Assembly: GCA_049999805.1 (NCBI GenBank)
Contig: JBNGIO010006284.1
Location: 1 to 42,171, forward strand
DNA from: Folioceros fuciformis
Lineage: Eukaryota; Anthocerotophyta; Anthocerotopsida; Anthocerotales
Direction of reading: 5' to 3'
Length of the DNA: 42,171 nt
Shown one piece after another: positions 1 to 8,565 of this stretch (positions are counted from its first letter, which is position 1; the number at the start of each line of letters is the position of its first letter). The notes under the pieces are model-generated. The model was not told where the DNA came from. It did no database searches and saw only the letters and a list, made by a program, of their open reading frames with translations. Position numbers and translations under genes: made by a program.

Positions 1-1200
1 CCCCTCCACAGCTGCCAGCCTTCTCCTGTACGCCAGATTGAACAAACCCTGAGCCAATCCTCCCTTCCCCTCCACCTGTTTCCTCACCCCGTCCCGAACC
101 CGATCCAAAATAGCAGGCACCGCCGTCATCAGCGTCGGCCTGAGCTCCGACGCGTCTCCCTTACTTCCCTTCTTGATCTTGCTGCTGTTGTCTGTCAATG
201 TCAAGGGAGAACCATACCCGATACCAGCCCCCTTCGCACACATGGTAACTTCCGCCTCCAGCTCCAGCACATGCGCAAGAGGGAGGTAGGCAATGTAGAC
301 ATCCTTGGGCCCCAGATCAGGCACAAGCTGCGAAACCCCGCCCACGGTTGCCACAATGTTGCGATGCGACATCACCACTCCCTTCGGCAGCCCTGTACTC
401 CCGCTGGTGTACATGATGACAGCAACATCCGAGTCTGACGGCAGATCCGCCTCTGCCGGACTCCTTTCCCCCGAGCTCTCCACTCCAGAGAATCCCACCA
501 CGCTCCACGCAGAGCTCCGGCCATTTCTCCCCACCTGATCCAGCTCCTGCCCGGGATCCTCCATGACCACCACCCTCTGCACGAAGTGCAGTTGTTCCCC
601 AAGACCCTCCAGCTTGGAGAACTGCTTCCTGTCGCAAATGATGGTGGAGACCTCGGTCTCGTTGAGGGAGAAGGCGAGGGCGTCCTCACCCAAGGAGGCG
701 TAGATGGTGACCACGGGCGCGTTCCTGCGGAAGCAGGCCTGGGCTGCGATGAACCATTCCGCTCTGGTTTCCGCGAAGATGGCCACCCGCTCGCCCTTGC
801 CGTGCCCGATGACGGCCAGGCCGGAGGAGAAATTGCACACCCGCTGGAAGACCTGGGCGTACGAGAGCCAGAGGTACGGCCCGAGGTGGAGCTTCTCCAT
901 GGCGCGCCCGTCCGGACCGGTCAAGACCTCCCGGGAGAGCACCTCCCTGGTGCCCAGGAGGCGATGGTGGGCGTACCTCTCCTTGCATGCGTTCTCGAAG
1001 AGCGTAGGTATGGTGACCGCGCCCTCGCTGTCCGCCACCAGGGTAAGGAACCTCCCGTTCCGGAAGGTGATGGCGTCCGGTGTGGATGCCCCGAGCTCGG
1101 ATGCTAGAACTCCCCGCTGCTTGCGCTTCTTCCTTCCCTGTCGCCACGCCATGGTGACTGCCAGTGCGGCCGCCATCCCTGCCACCACGCCTGCTGCCAT
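1..1200 (-). CDS. Long-chain acyl-CoA synthetase, LACS8/9-like (N-terminal 400 residues, cut by window edge)
   Basis: The product activates long-chain fatty acids to acyl-CoA through an acyl-adenylate, using ATP and CoA. The reading frame is open for 400 codons from the ATG at 1200 to the window edge. An in-frame stop about 110 bp upstream with no ATG between fixes this start. The protein begins with a hydrophobic segment (residues 1-19) followed by a basic patch (RKKRKQR), as expected of a membrane-anchored LACS. The P-loop-like AMP-binding motif YTSGSTGLPKG lies at residues 264-274, and YLPLAHVLE and TAVPAILDRVRDGVR follow. The wording throughout (IFAETRAEWFIA, IYASLGEDAL, LNETEVSTIICD) matches plant LACS8/9 best by memory of the family. 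The family is usually about 690-720 residues, so about 300 C-terminal residues lie outside the window. No intron interrupts the 1.2 kb seen. ER or plastid-envelope location is inferred from the subfamily. Confidence 0.93.
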   Translation of the reverse strand, partial: MAAGVVAGMAAALAVTMAWRQGRKKRKQRGVLASELGASTPDAITFRNGRFLTLVADSEGAVTIPTLFENACKERYAHHRLLGTREVLSREVLTGPDGRAMEKLHLGPYLWLSYAQVFQRVCNFSSGLAVIGHGKGERVAIFAETRAEWFIAAQACFRRNAPVVTIYASLGEDALAFSLNETEVSTIICDRKQFSKLEGLGEQLHFVQRVVVMEDPGQELDQVGRNGRSSAWSVVGFSGVESSGERSPAEADLPSDSDVAVIMYTSGSTGLPKGVVMSHRNIVATVGGVSQLVPDLGPKDVYIAYLPLAHVLELEAEVTMCAKGAGIGYGSPLTLTDNSSKIKKGSKGDASELRPTLMTAVPAILDRVRDGVRKQVEGKGGLAQGLFNLAYRRRLAAVEG

Positions 1201-1489
1201 GGGCGGCCTGAATTGCGCCCCGAATTTGGGCTGGAGCCTGTCACAAGATCGTTGCTGCTGCTGGCGGGCAGACTGCAAGGCGGAGGCCAACGAGAACGAA
1301 TGCGAATACTAACTGGAACGGAAGGAAGGAGGCGTGACTACGGGGGACGCAGAGAAGCAGGCAGAGGCCGGCACGGAAGAAGAATTGACGCAGCACCAGG
1401 CTGCGAGGCTGCGTTGCTAGCAAGCCTCTTAACAAAGCTGTGCGTGAATGCCCTCTTACATATATAGTAACTCAACACAAGACAAGCAC

Positions 1490-1790
1490 CCGTCGAGACA
1501 GGAGGCTGCCGGCACCTCGGTAACGTCTTCCAAGGACAGAGCTCGAAACAAGAGGCTGCAAGCCCCTTGGGAATGTGTTACAGAGACAGAGCTCTGAGCA
1601 AGATGCTGCAGGCACCTTCGTCACGCATTACAGAGACACAGTTCTGCACAAGATGCTGCAGGCACCTTCGTCACGCATTACAGAGACACAGTTCTGCAAA
1701 AGATGCTGCAGGCACCTTCGTCACGCATTACAGAGACACAGTTCTGCAGAAGAGGCTGCAGGCACCTGGGTAACGTCTTCCACCAGACGA
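1490..1790. repeat. 50-bp tandem minisatellite upstream of the acyl-CoA synthetase
   Basis: About six head-to-tail copies of a 50-bp unit. The core is AAGATGCTGCAGGCACCTTC, followed by a GTCACGCATTACAGAGACA-type spacer. The centre copies (starts near 1602, 1652, 1702) are almost identical and the outer copies (about 1503, 1553, 1752) are diverged. A related 62-bp spaced duplication of CACCAGACGAAAGGGCTG follows at 1781 and 1843. Forward frames run open through the array (for example 1575-1901), but 50 is not a multiple of three, so the open frames cycle through the same sequence and are probably not coding. The array starts about 290 bp upstream of the LACS start codon, so it may sit in its promoter or leader. 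Confidence 0.85.
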
Positions 1791-1860
1791 AAGGGCTGCA
1801 GACAGCTTTGCTGGCTTAGTAGCAGCAGACACAGAAGACAAGCACCAGACGAAAGGGCTG

Positions 1861-2789
1861 AAAGCAGCTTTACTGTGAAACCAACAGAAGCTACTAGATG
1901 ACTCCACAGTAGAGTCTGCTATTATCTCAACAGCGGATAAGAGGCTGCAGTCAGCATTGCAAGTAGCTCAACAGACACAAGCTCTGGCCCACCGAGAGTG
2001 CGGGAAGCAAAACCGTCCGAGCTCCCAACCGTGTGCCGGGCCCTGCCAACACAGTATTGTACCATACAACAACACCACCCTATCCTACAAGTACCACATC
2101 CCTATTCCACAAGACGGTCAGTCGATGGTCGTTGTCTTGACCTCCGTCCCACACAACGCCAACGCTAAAGCCCACCCAGGAAGCTCCACTTGGAAGCAGC
2201 TGCAACGAGAGACTTGGTTGTGCCACAGGTTGGGCTGTGGTGGCGGACGCCGGCCTTACGTGGATCTGGCTGGCCAGTAAGCCGGCAAATTCGGGACAAA
2301 GATCCCACTTCTTTCCTGACAGGCTGACGAAGCATATAGGTAGGCGTCGTTTTCCAGATTCATTTGCCTGGCTCCCATGTACTGCACTTTCCGCGTTCCA
2401 GCTACCGTTGGTCCAGTCACTTGGGGTCTGGAAGAGGCTGGTCCAGGTGGCGATATCCATATCCTCCACGCCCGACTGTCATAGGTCCATACCCTGTGGG
2501 CCCGAATTCGAAACTCGTCTGTTGAATCGCTTTCAGGACATCGACGTACGGGACCATAGAAGCTTGCAACCAACAACCAGTGCTTCGATGTCCACTGCCA
2601 ACCTGATGCTTCAACAAGGGAGGTCCACTCCCCTTGATGTGAGGTCACCAGGATCGGAATAGACTGGATTGGTTGCACAAGGCACACCGGTGGCTGGCTA
2701 CACAGGAGCTAACGAGCCGCGATGTGGACCACAATCAATGGATTATGCAGCAAACCAAGCACAACACGAGAAATAACATTGGTTCAATA
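1861..2789. other. Intergenic, no gene recognised
   Basis: Overlapping open frames occur on both strands (for example minus 2256-2687 and plus 2237-2662). None has a recognisable domain, splice pattern or consistent codon bias. I see nothing I can support here beyond degenerate echoes of the upstream minisatellite, such as AGAGGCTGCAG near 1941. Confidence 0.5.
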
Positions 2790-3109
2790 ATTATATTTAG
2801 AATTAATTGATAATAATAAAATAAAATAATCTACCAAAAGACTTCCACAGGACCAGAGCAATGAACTCAACTTAACTTTGGTTTATTCATATCTCTCATG
2901 ATTGATCGAGAAACAACGAAGAGGCTCTCGATGACTAGAATTTATATTTAGAGTAAATTTATTATAATAAAATAAATAAATAAATTATTATCAAATACTT
3001 TTGAAGGATAAAAGTAATGAACTTAATTAAATTTTTATATATTCATATAAAAAGTATTTTTTCATGATCAATCGACAAAGGAAGAAGAGGCTATCGCAAA
3101 GTAGTAGAA
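2790..3109. repeat. Diverged AT-rich direct duplication upstream of the carboxypeptidase gene
   Basis: Two successive segments, about 2790-2940 and 2942-3109, share the same order of landmarks. Each has TTATATTTAGA, a run of ATAATAAAATAAA, a CAATGAACT or TAATGAACT motif, TTATTCATAT or ATATTCATAT, TCATGATNNATCGA, and GAAGAGGCT. The second copy ends close to the TATA box of the downstream gene. The block is very AT-rich compared with the flanking GC-rich genes. It looks like an old tandem duplication of promoter-proximal DNA. Confidence 0.65.
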
Positions 3110-3117
3110 GTGAACAC

Positions 3118-3124
3118 TATATAT
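3118..3124 (+). promoter_or_regulatory. Probable TATA box of the serine carboxypeptidase-like gene
   Basis: TATATAT lies 59 bp before the ATG at 3177. Transcription would be expected to start near 3148, which leaves a short leader before 3177 and rules out any start further upstream. Confidence 0.55.
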
Positions 3125-3176
3125 GTAGGACTGGGTGTGCCATAATAGGTATCTCTTTTTTGTTCTACCTTGTGCA

Positions 3177-4805
3177 ATGGTTTATGCTATGATGCCAAAG
3201 ATGGGATTATGTGTTGTACTGTGTTTGACCTTATTTTGGGCTTTGTGCAATGGCATGGACACTAAAGCTGACTGGGTCTCAAGTCTTGAGATTACATCCA
3301 TTCCGGGGTTTGATGGGAAATTTCCATCCAAACATTATGGTGGCTATGTGGAGATTGATGAGAAGAATGGAAGATCTCTCTACTACTACTTTATTGAGTC
3401 TGAAGGCAATCCTCAGAACGACCCTGTTCTTTTGTGGCTCAATGGTGGACCTGGATGCTCTAGCTTTGACGGATGGATATATTCGCACGGGCCCTTCAAC
3501 TTTGTACCATCCAATCAACAGGGGGGATTGCCACAATTGACAATCAATCCAAATAGCTTATCGAAAGTAGCTAATGTGATATACTTGGATAGTCCTGCTG
3601 GGGTAGGCTTTTCATTTTCAAAATTGCAAACGGATTACAACACCAGTGACACAAAGACTGCCCAAGATACGCATGAGTTTCTCTTGAAGTGGTTCATGCT
3701 TTTTCCTCAGTTTCAAGTGTGTTTCTCTCCTTGCTTTTGTTGAGTTTGCTTTTTGTTCTTTTAGCAATGGTATAAGAAACCTAACAAGCTAACATGGTTT
3801 TCATTTGTGTGTGTGTTTTTGCAGTCCAACCCATTGTATTTGAGTGGTGAGTCTTGGGCAGGTGTATACATACCTACTTTGGCCACGCAAGTTGATTCTG
3901 GGATAAAGATAGGAGTGCAACCAATGTTAAACTTGAAAGGTTATGCTGTGGGAAATCCTTGGACGGATGATGTGATAGATACAAACTCATATTTGCCATG
4001 TCTTTATGGCATGGCTTTGGTGTCACCCCAACAGTATGAAGCAGCTCAGACATCCTGCAACAATAGCTATGTACCGCCATATACTTCACAGTGTTATGAC
4101 ACATTGGTGCAGATTGATGAAAGCACTGTAGATATCAATGAGTATAATATCCTCCAACCTTGCTTCCACGAACCGAGTGGACAGACATCTACAACCAACC
4201 TATCAAGAATTTCTGAACTTGGCCTTCGAAATAAGGTCTTGAAGACTCCTCACCGGCTACCCTTAGACCGAGTAAGATCTCTGGGATTGGAGGACTTTCG
4301 TACTGTACATAAGTCACTTAGGGGTTCTATTAACGCTGAGCAGAGTCATCGTGTGATGGTCCCATGTTTTGATGATAGTCTTGCAACAAATTGGTTGAAC
4401 CATGAGGCCGTTAGAAGCGCCATCCATGCACAACCCAGCTCTGCCGGCCAGCCATGGGTTTTATGCACAAATGTTTTAACTTACGACCATGATGCAGGAA
4501 GTATGATACCCTTGCATGAAGAGTTGACCAAAAACTTGGGTTACAGGGCTTTACTATTTAGTGGTGACCATGATTGTAATGTGCCTTACATAGGTACAAG
4601 ACAATGGACAGAAGGATTGAAATATAGCACTGTCAAGGCTTGGCGCCCATGGTATACCCAACAACAAGTGGCTGGGTTTGTGGTGGCATATGATCATGAT
4701 CTATCTTTTGCGACAGTTAAAGGTGCTGGACATAGAGTAGCACAATGGAAACCTGCAGAGTTCTTGGCCATGATTCAAGGCTGGTTGCAAACAAAGGAGC
4801 TCTGA
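3177..4805 (+). CDS. Serine carboxypeptidase-like protein (SCPL20-like, peptidase family S10)
   Basis: Exons 3177-3716 and 3825-4805 join in phase 0 across a 108-bp GT-AG intron, giving 506 residues, a normal length for the family. A hydrophobic signal peptide follows MPKMG, so the product should enter the secretory pathway (vacuole or cell wall). The oxyanion-hole motif LWLNGGPGCSS, the nucleophile motif GESWAG (Ser about 190; tryptophan replaces the usual tyrosine), SGDHDCNVP with the catalytic Asp, and GAGHRV with the catalytic His are all present, so the triad is intact. The N-terminal part (FPSKHYGGYV, YYFIES, SPAGVGFSFS, LLKWFMLFPQFQSNP) resembles Arabidopsis SCPL20. This group may act as a peptidase or as an acyltransferase, and the sequence does not decide which. 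Third codon positions are AT-rich, unlike the GC-rich neighbours. It is convergent with the PPR gene, with 214 bp between stop codons. Confidence 0.92.
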
Positions 4806-4970
4806 ATGTAGAATGTTGGGATGGAGTTTTTGTCATATTAGCTTCTACTACTAAGCATAGTTGATCTAAGTAGAGCAGGTATCATGATATCATTTCAAAG
4901 TCGTGAGGATGTTGTTTCTGTTGTGTACTGCTCATTCTCCGGGCAGCAGGAGTCCAAGAGCTAGTCTTGA

Positions 4971-4976
4971 AATAAA
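4971..4976 (+). terminator. Polyadenylation signal of the carboxypeptidase-like gene
   Basis: AATAAA occurs 166 bp after the stop codon on the sense strand, a typical distance for a plant 3' UTR. It lies 44 bp from the stop codon of the convergent PPR gene, so the two 3' UTRs probably overlap. Confidence 0.5.
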
Positions 4977-5019
4977 GATTTACACGATTTGAGTTTGGCA
5001 CAAAACTAAGCATGAATTG

Positions 5020-7305
5020 TCAATGTCGATCCCCACACGAACACGACCCATCAATGAAACGGTGTACTCGGTGGATGTCTCGAACAATTATCTCTCGGTT
5101 TTCGAGCCTTGACATGACCTTGGTACCGCTGTGACAGTCATCGCACATACGAAGGTTCTTGGTCACTAGCAAAGGTGTGCCATCAGGTGTGTTGAGGAGC
5201 CCAAAGGCCAGGGCTAGTTTCTCAGCGTGGCCACATAATGCATCTTCTTTTTCACTCTCAGACATTTCCTGCAGCACCAACTCGGTATGAGGCACGTGAC
5301 CTCCGTCCTTCAGCCTCTTATTCAAGGTACTGAGCTTTGATGATATTTCTGGTCTCTCTTCCCCAACGGTGAACTCGTGGACTTTGTTATTCAGTTCGAT
5401 GCAGGCCCTGGCAGGCTTCTTCTTGGCACCTGCAGTCTTTCTCAAACTCTCTATCATGTCGACATCCCCCCACCTGCCGGCGCCTGCATAAATGTGTGCC
5501 AAAAGCACATACGCCAGAGAATATTGAGGTTGCAACTCAGTAAGGCTATCAAAACATCTCCTGCCACGATCTACGTCTCCATAGTTTTTGCATGCAGCTA
5601 GGAGTGATGTCCATCCAACAACATCACTTTGAAATGGCATAGTTCGCAGCATATGTTCTGCCTCATCGAGGTGCCCGGACCGCCCAAGAAGATCGACCAT
5701 GCAATTATAATGCTCCAGGGATGGCTTCAGGCCATGGTCCGCCATCATTTTGAAGTACTGCTTGCCTTCAGTCACCAGGCCCTCGTGACTGCACGCCACG
5801 AGGAGGCAGGCGAAAGTAGCATCATCAGGCCTGACACCATGCTGCTGCATCTCTTCGAAACATTGCAACGCCATTTGACTGTCACTGCCTTCAGCATAGG
5901 CATTCAGCAAAGCAGTCCAGGTCACTACGTCTCTGGTAGGCAATCTGTCGAAGACCCTGCGAGCGTCGTCCACGCTCGCACATTTCCCATACATGTCCAC
6001 TAGACAGTTGCCGACAACAACATCAGCTTCCAATCCCCGTTGCTGGATCTGTGCATGGAGCTGCTTTCCCTGATTCAGAGCTCCAACGGTTCCGCATGCT
6101 TGCAGGAGGGCCACGAATGTAACCTGATTTGCAGGAGTGATGCCCTCTCGCTGCATATCAGCAAAAAGAGAAAGGGCCTCTACGCCGAGCTCGTTTTGCG
6201 CATATCCTGAAATCATGGCAGTCCATGTCACCACATCTCTGCACGGCAATGTGTCAAAAACCCTGCGTGCATCCTCCAAGCTCCCACACTTTGCATACAT
6301 GTCCACCAGGCAGTTCCCCACGAACATATCAGGCTCCACTGCACTCGTCAAAATATCCCTATGCACCTCCGCGCCAGCAGCCAAATCTGCTGCAGCGGCA
6401 CACGCCTTTAGGACAGCCACGAACACATAATTGTCTGGCTCCGCAGCAGACTCACGCATCTGCCGATACAGCTTGACCGCCTCCGACGCTTGTCCGTGCT
6501 CAGCATGAGCCTTGATTATGGAAGCCCACATAAAGGTGTTGGGACAAGCCACCTTGCTGAACACCTCCTTCGCTTCAGCCAGCTTCCCATGGGCAGCATA
6601 CATACAAATAAAGTGATTACCTAGAAACGAGTCTGACCCATGCCCACCTCTCAAACTGAGAGCATGAACTCGCCTGCCAAGCACCAGATCCCTCTGAGCA
6701 ATGCACTTCTTAAGCACACGGTAGAAGAGGGAGACCTCCACAGCCCGACCTTCGTGCACAAGAAGGTCCAAAGCATCCACAGCACCTCCAAGATTCCCCT
6801 CCTCAAACAACTTATCCCATTTCTCAACCCCAAAGCTCTCTCGATACATGCCAGTGTCACTACCCGAAGTTGTTGTAGTCCCTTCAGACGCATCCGCTGC
6901 TCGGGTGGACTCCAAGCCTGCTTGAGAGTCCCACAGAGCAAGCTTGGAGTCCACCCAAGCAGGCTTGTTTCTGTTGTCCATGTACAGGGCTTCCTTGGAC
7001 CTTTTGTGCCTGAAATCAGGATGACGGGGGCTCCTCTTCTCGTGCCGGTTGTCCCACCACTGCGTGGGGTCTAAGAAAAAGTCTTGCCACAGCACTTCCT
7101 GTCTATCTTTGTGAGTAATTCTTTCGCCCGTGGAGCTCCCTCCAACCCGCAAATCAAACCCGACATTTCCCGGCAAGGGTGGACTGGACACAGGACAGCG
7201 GATGCAACCAAACGAGGAATTTGATAACCATCCATCGAGGCGTGCCTGCTGAATCCTGCTGTTCACCAAGTCGGGAACCAAAAAAATTGAGCTGGCACAC
7301 ATCAT
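5020..7305 (-). CDS. PPR protein of the PLS-DYW class with an N-terminal OSB-type PDF motif
   Basis: A single exon encoding 761 residues from the ATG at 7305. The frame opens only about 27 bp earlier, after a stop, and holds just a TTG there. Residues 1-60 look like an organelle transit peptide. Residues 73-124 contain WQDFF, QWWDNR, HPDFRHK and PAWVDSKLAL, the pattern of the PDF motif of organellar single-strand DNA-binding (OSB) proteins. About ten P/L/S pentatricopeptide repeats follow (for example MYAKCGSLEDARRVFD, DVVTWTAMISGYAQN), then E motifs and a C-terminal DYW cytidine deaminase domain. The latter retains HAEK (zinc ligand and catalytic Glu), CDDCH and CSCG. Family knowledge makes it a plastid or mitochondrial C-to-U RNA-editing factor, with the PPR array reading RNA. 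Oddities: the chain ends CGDRH instead of CGDYW, and the usual PGxSW box reads PARACIE. The RNA target cannot be deduced here. Confidence 0.93.
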   Translation of the reverse strand: MMCASSIFLVPDLVNSRIQQARLDGWLSNSSFGCIRCPVSSPPLPGNVGFDLRVGGSSTGERITHKDRQEVLWQDFFLDPTQWWDNRHEKRSPRHPDFRHKRSKEALYMDNRNKPAWVDSKLALWDSQAGLESTRAADASEGTTTTSGSDTGMYRESFGVEKWDKLFEEGNLGGAVDALDLLVHEGRAVEVSLFYRVLKKCIAQRDLVLGRRVHALSLRGGHGSDSFLGNHFICMYAAHGKLAEAKEVFSKVACPNTFMWASIIKAHAEHGQASEAVKLYRQMRESAAEPDNYVFVAVLKACAAAADLAAGAEVHRDILTSAVEPDMFVGNCLVDMYAKCGSLEDARRVFDTLPCRDVVTWTAMISGYAQNELGVEALSLFADMQREGITPANQVTFVALLQACGTVGALNQGKQLHAQIQQRGLEADVVVGNCLVDMYGKCASVDDARRVFDRLPTRDVVTWTALLNAYAEGSDSQMALQCFEEMQQHGVRPDDATFACLLVACSHEGLVTEGKQYFKMMADHGLKPSLEHYNCMVDLLGRSGHLDEAEHMLRTMPFQSDVVGWTSLLAACKNYGDVDRGRRCFDSLTELQPQYSLAYVLLAHIYAGAGRWGDVDMIESLRKTAGAKKKPARACIELNNKVHEFTVGEERPEISSKLSTLNKRLKDGGHVPHTELVLQEMSESEKEDALCGHAEKLALAFGLLNTPDGTPLLVTKNLRMCDDCHSGTKVMSRLENREIIVRDIHRVHRFIDGSCSCGDRH
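6903..6967. repeat. Compound perfect inverted repeat inside the PPR coding sequence
   Basis: GGGTGGACTCCAAGC (6903-6917) is the exact reverse complement of 6942-6956. The overlapping CAAGCCTGCTTG (6913-6924) is the exact reverse complement of 6956-6967. The arms are separated by only 24-31 bp. The block encodes the end of the PDF motif and the linker before the PPR repeats, so the transcript can form alternative hairpins there. Confidence 0.8.
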
Positions 7306-7558
7306 TCCAGCAGCTTCAACGCACAAACAACATCAGGTCCTCCAAACTGCACCAGCAGCTCGCGGTACCCGTGGTTCGCGGGGCAAATCGTTCAACAGAT
7401 CGATCTCCAACGTACATTTCGCTACTACCCCGACAAAAACGAAACCGTGGCTCGGATTCCAAACTCCTGATCGTAGCAAGATTCCTTGAGGACGACGTAC
7501 ACATCTGTGTCCCTTCCGCAAGTCATGTATTGGCGATGGCGAAGCTACGTGTTCCAGG

Positions 7559-7567
7559 AAACCCTAA
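7559..7567 (-). promoter_or_regulatory. Telo-box-like motif upstream of the PPR gene
   Basis: AAACCCTAA matches the plant telo-box, a short promoter element found in many genes for translation and growth. It lies about 255 bp upstream of the PPR start codon and reads in the opposite orientation to the gene. A function here is inferred only. Confidence 0.3.
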
Positions 7568-8172
7568 CTTGGGAGAGGAGACGCCATAGTAGCTTCGCAC
7601 CTGTGTTCAGCAGAATTCAGTTCAGGGAGAGCATGGCTGAAGGAGCCTCTCCTAGGCCCAGTCCTACCTAGGGAGAACGGAACGTAGCGTGGCTGAAAGA
7701 CCAGCCATGAGTGTGGAGGAAAGGATGCAGCTGCGAGCAGTGAAGGACGACAATTTGAGATGCACACTAAGAAGGCCATATCCATGTTCCCCCAAGTCTT
7801 GTATCTTGCTCTCGATTAACAGGTCTGTGTCCTTTGGTGTCAGTCATGAAATCTCCCTTGGCCTCTGGACAATATCTGACGATGCTGCTAAAATACTGAA
7901 GAGCTTCGACAATCAACCGTCAGTCAAATATGTAGTGTAGTAAGACCTTCGTGTGGATAGTTGAGCTTAGCTTACGCGACATCCAGAGAACGAGGCCGAT
8001 TGCCAGGACCGGAGAGGATATCGACGAAGGGGGACAACATTCTTCTGATGCATTTTTCTTGTCCTCAACTCAGTCTGGCTCAGAGGCCACCGTGCCACGT
8101 ATGCACGAGCTTTGCTTGAACCCTGTCACGTTCAATGTACTCCAACCCCTAACCCGATGTGGCACGGTGGGC

Positions 8173-8187
8173 ACCCTAAACCCTTAA
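8173..8187. promoter_or_regulatory. Second telomere-like motif between kinesin and PPR genes
   Basis: ACCCTAAACCCTTAA is one and a half units of the plant telomere repeat. It lies about 870 bp upstream of the PPR start and about 380 bp past the kinesin stop. It could be an interstitial telomere remnant or a telo-box. The sequence alone does not decide. Confidence 0.3.
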
Positions 8188-8565
8188 TAGGTGACAACAC
8201 GCACTCATCCTAAGCAGCTGGTCGGGTATGTGGTCTCCTCAACTCCTCCCAAGGGGCAACAAGGAAAGACAGCAAGAGGTCATAGTCATAGCCTTCCAGC
8301 ACACTGAAATTTGAGTGAAATGTTCAAGGCTGCTACTAGTGCGATCATCTTTCCTGTGCATCTGGAAACCCAAAGAAGTAGCTGAGGGGCTCCATTCCTG
8401 TGCAAACCTCCAAGTAGCCTTAGGCACTATTGCAAGGAGTTCCACAAAATTGTCTAACATTATGGTACATGTAACTCACAATGAACCTCGAGCTGAAACA
8501 AAATAGGCAGATGCTGCAGAATGGAACTGATAGGACCCCTCCATCCTTCCCCCGTTCGATCTAAT

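Larger units (their letters stand above)
7306..8565. other. Interval between the PPR start and the kinesin stop, no gene recognised
   Basis: Both flanking genes are on the minus strand, so this interval should hold the kinesin 3' UTR (from 8565 downward) and the PPR promoter and 5' UTR. Short open frames exist on both strands but show no domain or splice logic. Two telomere-like AAACCCT motifs are described separately. I saw no clear minus-strand AATAAA signal. Confidence 0.5.

Noticed and set aside
586-1107. Plus-strand open frame of 173 codons
   Set aside because: Antisense shadow of the acyl-CoA synthetase, whose minus-strand frame has clear family motifs.
1575-1901. Open frame through the 50-bp repeats as a repeat-protein gene
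   Set aside because: Period is not a multiple of three, so the same DNA is read in all frames; no start context or domain; best explained as minisatellite.
2256-2687. Minus-strand open frame of 143 codons as a gene
   Set aside because: No recognisable domain, overlapping frames on both strands, no splice or promoter support.
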